64,000 nt of DNA from the NCBI RefSeq assembly GCF_032056465.1, contig NZ_DAMBCL010000005.1, one strand, 5' to 3'. Origin of the DNA: Mobilicoccus sp032056465. Lineage in GTDB: Bacteria > Actinomycetota > Actinomycetes > Actinomycetales > Dermatophilaceae. Position numbers and translations under genes: made by a program. Below, piece after piece: positions 59,029 to 64,000 of this stretch. The notes below the pieces were generated by a model. The model searched no databases and was not told the DNA's origin. It was given only the letters and a program-made list of their open reading frames with translations. The stretch's first letter is position 1, and the number at the start of each line of letters is the position of its first letter.

Positions 59029-60048
59029 TCAGTCCCGCCGGTGTTCCTCTGCGGCGTCGACGGCCTGCCTGATGACCGAGAACGCGAGATCACCGGGGTA
59101 ACCCTTGCGGGCGAGAAAGCCAGCAAGGCGGCGCATCTGGACCTCCCGCGGGAGACCGTGCAGGCGACGCATGCGGGTGGCGACGAGATCCTCGGCCCGT
59201 GCGCGTTCGCTCTCGGCGTCGAGGGGGGCGAGGGCGTCCTCGACGATGTCGGGGTCCACGCCCTTCTTCCGCAGCTCGTGCCGCAGCCCCCGTTTGGAGA
59301 GACCACGCGACTCCGGCTGCGACCGCACGAGAACCTCGGCGAACGCGGCGTCGTCGACCAGACCGACCTCCTCGAACCGGTCGAGCACCTCGTCGGCGAT
59401 GTCGGGGTCGATGTCCTTGGCCGCGAGCTTGTCGACGAGCTGAGCCCGGCTCCGCGGCGCCATCGCCAACTGCCGCAACACCACCTGACGCGCCCTCGCC
59501 GCCTCCTCGTGCGGGTCGACCTCGACGCCGGAGGCAGCGTCCTCGGACCCGCCGGATTCGACGTCACGAACACCGGCGTCGCGAGGACGAGCGGCCCGAC
59601 CTCGCCGACCTGCGGGCTGCCCCGCCCCTCCGGAGGACTCATCCGACGAGGTGTCGGGAGCCGGGGCCTCCGGCACCCAGTCGGGCGCCGGCCCGGCCCC
59701 CGGCCACGACGACAGATCGATCTCACCTCCACGGCCACCCTCGCGCTCGGGGCGGCCCGCCGTGCCGGATCGCCGCGCCGGTGCGCCGCGGCGCGACCTG
59801 GGCGCAGCGCGTCGGGACGAGCCCCCCGTGGGTCGTCCGGATGCGCCACGCGCGGACGTGCGCGTGGACCGTGACGCGGTGCGCTCGGCGTCGTCGGGCG
59901 GCGGCGCCGTGGCGAGGGCCTCCGCCTCGGCAAGAGCCGCGCGGGCACGGGCGAGCCGTTCCTCCGGCGTCTCGCCGTCCCGCACCAGGCGATCCGGTTC
60001 CTGCTCGGGCTCACGCCCCGGCGGCGTGGCACGACCGAAGCCGCTCAC
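59029..60048 (-). CDS. recX: RecX-type regulator of RecA with long N-terminal extension
   Basis: 339 residues; a usual RecX is about 150-200. The conserved three-helix repeats occupy about 185-330 (RQVLRQLAMAPRSRAQLVDKLAAKDIDPDIADEVLDRFEEVGLVDDAAFAEVLVRSQ, RGLRHELRKKGVDPDIVEDAL in parts). Residues 1-180 are Arg/Ser/Pro/Gly-rich with no recognisable domain. RecX binds RecA filaments and limits their growth. The GTG at 60048 is 108 bp after the recA stop on the same strand and follows GGGGAG. The extension could be an actinobacterial disordered region; an internal start near residue 150 cannot be excluded. Confidence 0.88.
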   Translation of the reverse strand: MSGFGRATPPGREPEQEPDRLVRDGETPEERLARARAALAEAEALATAPPPDDAERTASRSTRTSARGASGRPTGGSSRRAAPRSRRGAPARRSGTAGRPEREGGRGGEIDLSSWPGAGPAPDWVPEAPAPDTSSDESSGGAGQPAGRRGRAARPRDAGVRDVESGGSEDAASGVEVDPHEEAARARQVVLRQLAMAPRSRAQLVDKLAAKDIDPDIADEVLDRFEEVGLVDDAAFAEVLVRSQPESRGLSKRGLRHELRKKGVDPDIVEDALAPLDAESERARAEDLVATRMRRLHGLPREVQMRRLAGFLARKGYPGDLAFSVIRQAVDAAEEHRRD

Positions 60049-60156
60049 GAGGATCTCCCCTCATCGACGATCAGCACCCCGCGGCCGATGACCTGGGCAG
60101 AAAGCCCCGTCCCCGCCGCCCCGGCAGCGGGGACGGGCCTCGCCGCGCGAGACCGA

Positions 60157-61275
<1,119 letters not shown>

Positions 61276-61439
61276 CGCCGTGCACCTGCCTTCTGTCGGT
61301 TCGATTCGGGCGCGCCCACCGGCAACCCTGGCGCCGCGGTCGGCGTCTCGGGTCGGACGCTAGGTGGAGCCACCGACAGCCCTCTCACCTCAGACGATGC
61401 CTGTGGAGGACTGGCCGGCGGTGTCGCCACCTGGGGATG

Positions 61440-61468
61440 ACCCTACCGAACGCATGTTCGAGCGCCAA
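61440..61468 (-). promoter_or_regulatory. recA promoter with an SOS box in the spacer
   Basis: On the minus strand: -35 TTGGCG (61468-61463), 17-bp spacer, -10 TAGGGT (61445-61440). The spacer is almost entirely the LexA box TCGAACATGCGTTCGG (61461-61446), one base from TCGAAC-N4-GTTCGA. LexA on this site would block both elements. Confidence 0.85.
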
Positions 61469-61689
61469 CACTTCCGGCCCGGCGCGTCGCGGCGGGTCGC
61501 GTGGCGTCACGTCGCACGGCCGCACTCACGGCTCGCGGCGTGACGTGCCCGGCCCCATGACCGCGTGTCTCGTCCTCCCGCCCGACGCCTCGGCGTCTCG
61601 GGGTGGGCTCGGCGTCTCGAGGTCGGGGAGCGGGCGAGGCGGGCACTTGGGCCCTGTCCTCCCCACCGGGTCCGGCCCAGACTGCCGTC

Positions 61690-62676
61690 ATGACCGACCA
61701 TGAGACCACCGTCCCGGGATCCGACTCCGACTCCGGCGCGACGCCGCGCGACCTGTCGCCGATCTCCCCGCTCGAGGAGGTCGCCGACGTGCCCGAGGGC
61801 AGCGTCGTCATCGGTATCGACGGATCCGCCGCCTCGGACGCCGCCCTGGCCTGGGGTGCCCGTGAGGCCGCCTCCCGTGGTCTGCCCGTCCACCTCCTGT
61901 GTGCCCGTGAGTCCTACGCCCTGCCGACGGCGTCCGTCGAGGGGACCATCCCGTGGGAGGTCGTGCTCGACGACGGCGGGGACGCGATGCTCACCAGGGC
62001 CCGGGGGCATGCGCTCGAAGTGGCCCCGGACGTCGAGATCACCTGCTCGCGGCCCTGGGGCGGTGCTGCTCAGGTGCTCGTCGCCGCGAGCGAACGGGCG
62101 TCCTTCGTCGTCGTCGGGACCCGCGGCCGGGGTCGCAAGACCGCCGCGATCCTCGGCACCGTCTCCCTGCAGACCGCCTCACACGCCCGATGCCCCGTCG
62201 TCGTCATCCGCGGGGACCGGAGCGAGGATGCCCGCACGCACGGCTCGGCCAGGGTCGTCGTCGGCGTCGACGGGTCCCGGGACTCCGAACGCGCCCTGCG
62301 CTTCGCCTTCGACTGCGCCTCCCCCGCGGGCCGGGTCACGGCGCTGAAGTCGTGGTGGCTCGAGGTCGTCGACGGCGTCGTCGTGACGACCCCGGAGTCC
62401 CCGGCATGGGAGCGCGTGGTCGCCGGTCACGAGGCGAAGGTCCGCGCCGCGATCGGCGACCTCCCCGCGCAACACCCCGAGGTGAGCGTCGAGGTCCGGG
62501 TGGAGCGAGCCCCCGCCTCGGAACTGCTCATCGAGGCCTCGAAGAGCGCGGACCTGCTCGTCGTCGGATCACGCGGCCGCGGTGGGTTCGCCGGACTCAT
62601 GCTCGGTTCGGTGAGCCAACACATGCTCACGGGGGCCGAGTGCCCCGTGGCGGTCGTGTCGCGGCTCCGTCACTGA
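61690..62676 (+). CDS. Universal stress protein with two USP domains (second copy)
   Basis: 328 residues: about 35 low-complexity residues, then USP domains near 40-180 and 190-325. Both keep the ATP-binding pattern, GTRGRGR...ILGT and GSRGRGG...MLGS. It is more complete than the tandem USP at 17427, whose first domain lacks the last Ser/Thr. No SD precedes the ATG at 61690; CAGACT ends 6 nt upstream, so a leaderless start is possible. No GGGTGTCnG site was seen nearby, which suggests a different control from the first copy. Confidence 0.9.
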   Translation: MTDHETTVPGSDSDSGATPRDLSPISPLEEVADVPEGSVVIGIDGSAASDAALAWGAREAASRGLPVHLLCARESYALPTASVEGTIPWEVVLDDGGDAMLTRARGHALEVAPDVEITCSRPWGGAAQVLVAASERASFVVVGTRGRGRKTAAILGTVSLQTASHARCPVVVIRGDRSEDARTHGSARVVVGVDGSRDSERALRFAFDCASPAGRVTALKSWWLEVVDGVVVTTPESPAWERVVAGHEAKVRAAIGDLPAQHPEVSVEVRVERAPASELLIEASKSADLLVVGSRGRGGFAGLMLGSVSQHMLTGAECPVAVVSRLRH

Positions 62677-62761
62677 CGAGACGTCGAGACGCCCTGGGCA
62701 CGTGCCGCCCGGGTCCGGCGCCCACCCGGTCGGTCCTCGATCGGGTCACCCGTCGATCGAG

Positions 62762-62998
62762 TCACTCGTCGATCGGGCCGCGGCGCAGGGGACGGTCCTT
62801 GCCGAGGCGGCGTTCGGGCGGGATCCCCATGTGCTCGCAGAGCGCCTCCCACGCGCGGCGCGGCGGCACGCCGGCATCGAGCGCCTCCTGCGCCGAGCGC
62901 CCGTCGAGGGCCGCCATGTGCTGGGACCGGGCGACGACGCCCGCGTAGGCCTCGCCGAACTCGTCGTTCATGAGCATCCAGAATTCGCTTTCCCTCAC
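62762..62998 (-). CDS. DUF3046 family protein
   Basis: 78 residues matching the small actinobacterial family DUF3046: MRESEFWMLMNDEFGEAYAGVVARSQHM then RSAQEALDAGVPPRRAWEALCEHMGIPPERR in parts. The function is unknown. The family is often found next to recA-recX in this phylum, as it is here with one stress gene between them. The GTG at 62998 fits the conserved N terminus. Confidence 0.85.
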   Translation of the reverse strand: MRESEFWMLMNDEFGEAYAGVVARSQHMAALDGRSAQEALDAGVPPRRAWEALCEHMGIPPERRLGKDRPLRRGPIDE

Positions 62999-63124
62999 CC
63001 GAGGGAGTCAAGCACGCGGGGACCGGGCCCGACCTCCTGCCCCGGTACCCGCGCGGACCGCCGGCGGCTCCGGTGACGCGCGGACCGAAGGGTTGTCGGA
63101 GCCGGGTGGCACGCTGTGCCTGAG

Positions 63125-64000
63125 ATGAACGAGACCACCTTCTCCCGCACCGAGCCCGCCGACACCGCGGGCGATCCCGACGTGCTCGCGCGGTTCTCGC
63201 CGGCGACGCGGGAATGGTTCACGGCCTCGTTCAGCGAACCCACCCCCGCCCAGGCCGGGGCGTGGCGGTCGATCAGCGGCGGCGACCACACTCTCGTGGT
63301 CGCGCCCACGGGTTCCGGCAAGACGCTTTCGGCGTTCCTCTGGGCGCTCGACCGGCTCGCATCCGACCCGGCGTCCGAGGCCGATCGCGACCCCAGGAAG
63401 CGGTGTCGGGTGCTCTACGTCTCCCCACTCAAGGCCCTCGCGGTCGACGTCGAACGCAACCTCCGCTCCCCCCTCGTCGGAATCGGGCACGCGGCACGGC
63501 GCCTCGGCCTCCCTGAGCCCGACGTCACGGTCGCCGTGCGCTCCGGCGACACCCCCGCCGACGAACGTCGCGCCTTCGCCCGGCGCCCCAGCGACATCCT
63601 CATCACCACCCCCGAGTCGCTGTTCCTCCTGCTCACGTCCAAGGCGCGCGAGTCCCTCGCGGGGGTGGAGACGGTGATCATCGACGAGATCCACGCCCTC
63701 GCCGGGACCAAGCGGGGCGCCCACCTCGCGGTCACTCTCGACCGGCTCGACGCCCTCCTGCCGACCCCGGCCCAGCGCATCGGCCTCTCCGCCACGGTGC
63801 GCCCCCTCGAGGAGGTCGCCCGGTACCTCGCCGGCGGTCGACCGGTGACGACCGTGGCGCCCCCGTCCCGCAAGGAGTGGGACCTGCAGGTCGTCGTCCC
63901 GGTCGAGGACATGGCGGCTCTCGGCCAGGTCACCGGCGACCTCTCGGGCGCAGCCGCGGGCGCGGAACAGCGCACCTCGATCTGGCCTCACGTCGAGGAG
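63125..64000 (+). CDS. Lhr-type ATP-dependent helicase (3' end missing)
   Basis: The first 292 residues are visible; the full protein would be about 1500. Superfamily 2 motifs are PTPAQAGAW (Q motif, Lhr type), VVAPTGSGKTLSAFLWALDRL (Walker A), VLYVSPLKALAVDVERNL, ITTPESLFLLLT, IIDEIHALAGTKRGAHL (DEIH box) and RIGLSATVRPLEEVARYL. These match the large Lhr helicases of actinobacteria, involved in repair. The ATG at 63125 has no clear SD. The gene continues beyond position 64000. Confidence 0.92.
   Translation, partial: MNETTFSRTEPADTAGDPDVLARFSPATREWFTASFSEPTPAQAGAWRSISGGDHTLVVAPTGSGKTLSAFLWALDRLASDPASEADRDPRKRCRVLYVSPLKALAVDVERNLRSPLVGIGHAARRLGLPEPDVTVAVRSGDTPADERRAFARRPSDILITTPESLFLLLTSKARESLAGVETVIIDEIHALAGTKRGAHLAVTLDRLDALLPTPAQRIGLSATVRPLEEVARYLAGGRPVTTVAPPSRKEWDLQVVVPVEDMAALGQVTGDLSGAAAGAEQRTSIWPHVEE

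Overview
This window is high-GC DNA (strong G/C preference at third codon positions) from an actinobacterium. The conserved blocks recA-recX-miaB-miaA-dapF, lexA next to a LysM gene, nrdR-nrdJ and leuS/comEA-comEC/rpsT/holA point to Actinomycetota, most likely Micrococcales. A Dermatophilaceae- or Intrasporangiaceae-like member would fit, but that level is a guess. About 47 genes are supported. Two run off the ends: a malectin-domain protein on the left and an Lhr-type helicase on the right.

Layout. 1-5.7 kb is a surface-polysaccharide region: a secreted two-malectin-domain protein, a GT2-GT4 double glycosyltransferase and a divergent polyprenyl-phosphate sugar transferase. 5.9-15.2 kb is mixed metabolism: an alpha/beta hydrolase, 4-hydroxyphenylpyruvate dioxygenase, an SRPBCC protein, a class-III aminotransferase, an SDR plus a membrane protein, DoxX, pirin and a serine hydrolase. 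15.3-22.0 kb looks like a stress and ribosome-hibernation locus: a GH15 trehalase/glucoamylase, a tandem universal stress protein, an eRF1-like baeRF protein, a NarL-type response regulator with its sensor kinase, and a small HPF/RaiA-like protein. Related GGGTGTCnG-type sites lie in its divergent promoter regions. 22.0-28.8 kb holds a B3/B4 protein, the B12-dependent ribonucleotide reductase with NrdR and a pair of NrdR boxes, and the lexA/LysM SOS switch. 29-42.5 kb holds a LysR regulator, ComEC and ComEA (DNA uptake), DegV, LeuS, S20, the clamp-loader delta subunit and a DinG-type helicase. 42.7-49.2 kb holds a DJ-1/PfpI protein, HflX, a proton-pumping pyrophosphatase and a PucR-type regulator. 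49.4-53.6 kb is a hydantoinase/oxoprolinase pair (hyuAB) divergent from that regulator. 53.7-64 kb holds an SDR, an RsmC-like methyltransferase, dapF-miaA-miaB-recX-recA, a second tandem universal stress protein, a DUF3046 protein and the start of the Lhr-type helicase.

Regulation that can be read directly: SOS boxes at lexA and recA (the recA box fills the 17-bp promoter spacer), two NrdR boxes 32 bp apart, a candidate structured leader that buries the Shine-Dalgarno of the malectin gene, several genes with TANNNT-like -10 boxes 6-7 nt before the start codon (leaderless mRNAs), and strong GC-rich hairpin terminators, mostly without U-tracts. Short tandem repeats of 16-27 bp recur at gene ends, three of them over stop codons. 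No tRNA, rRNA, insertion sequence, prophage or CRISPR array was seen.
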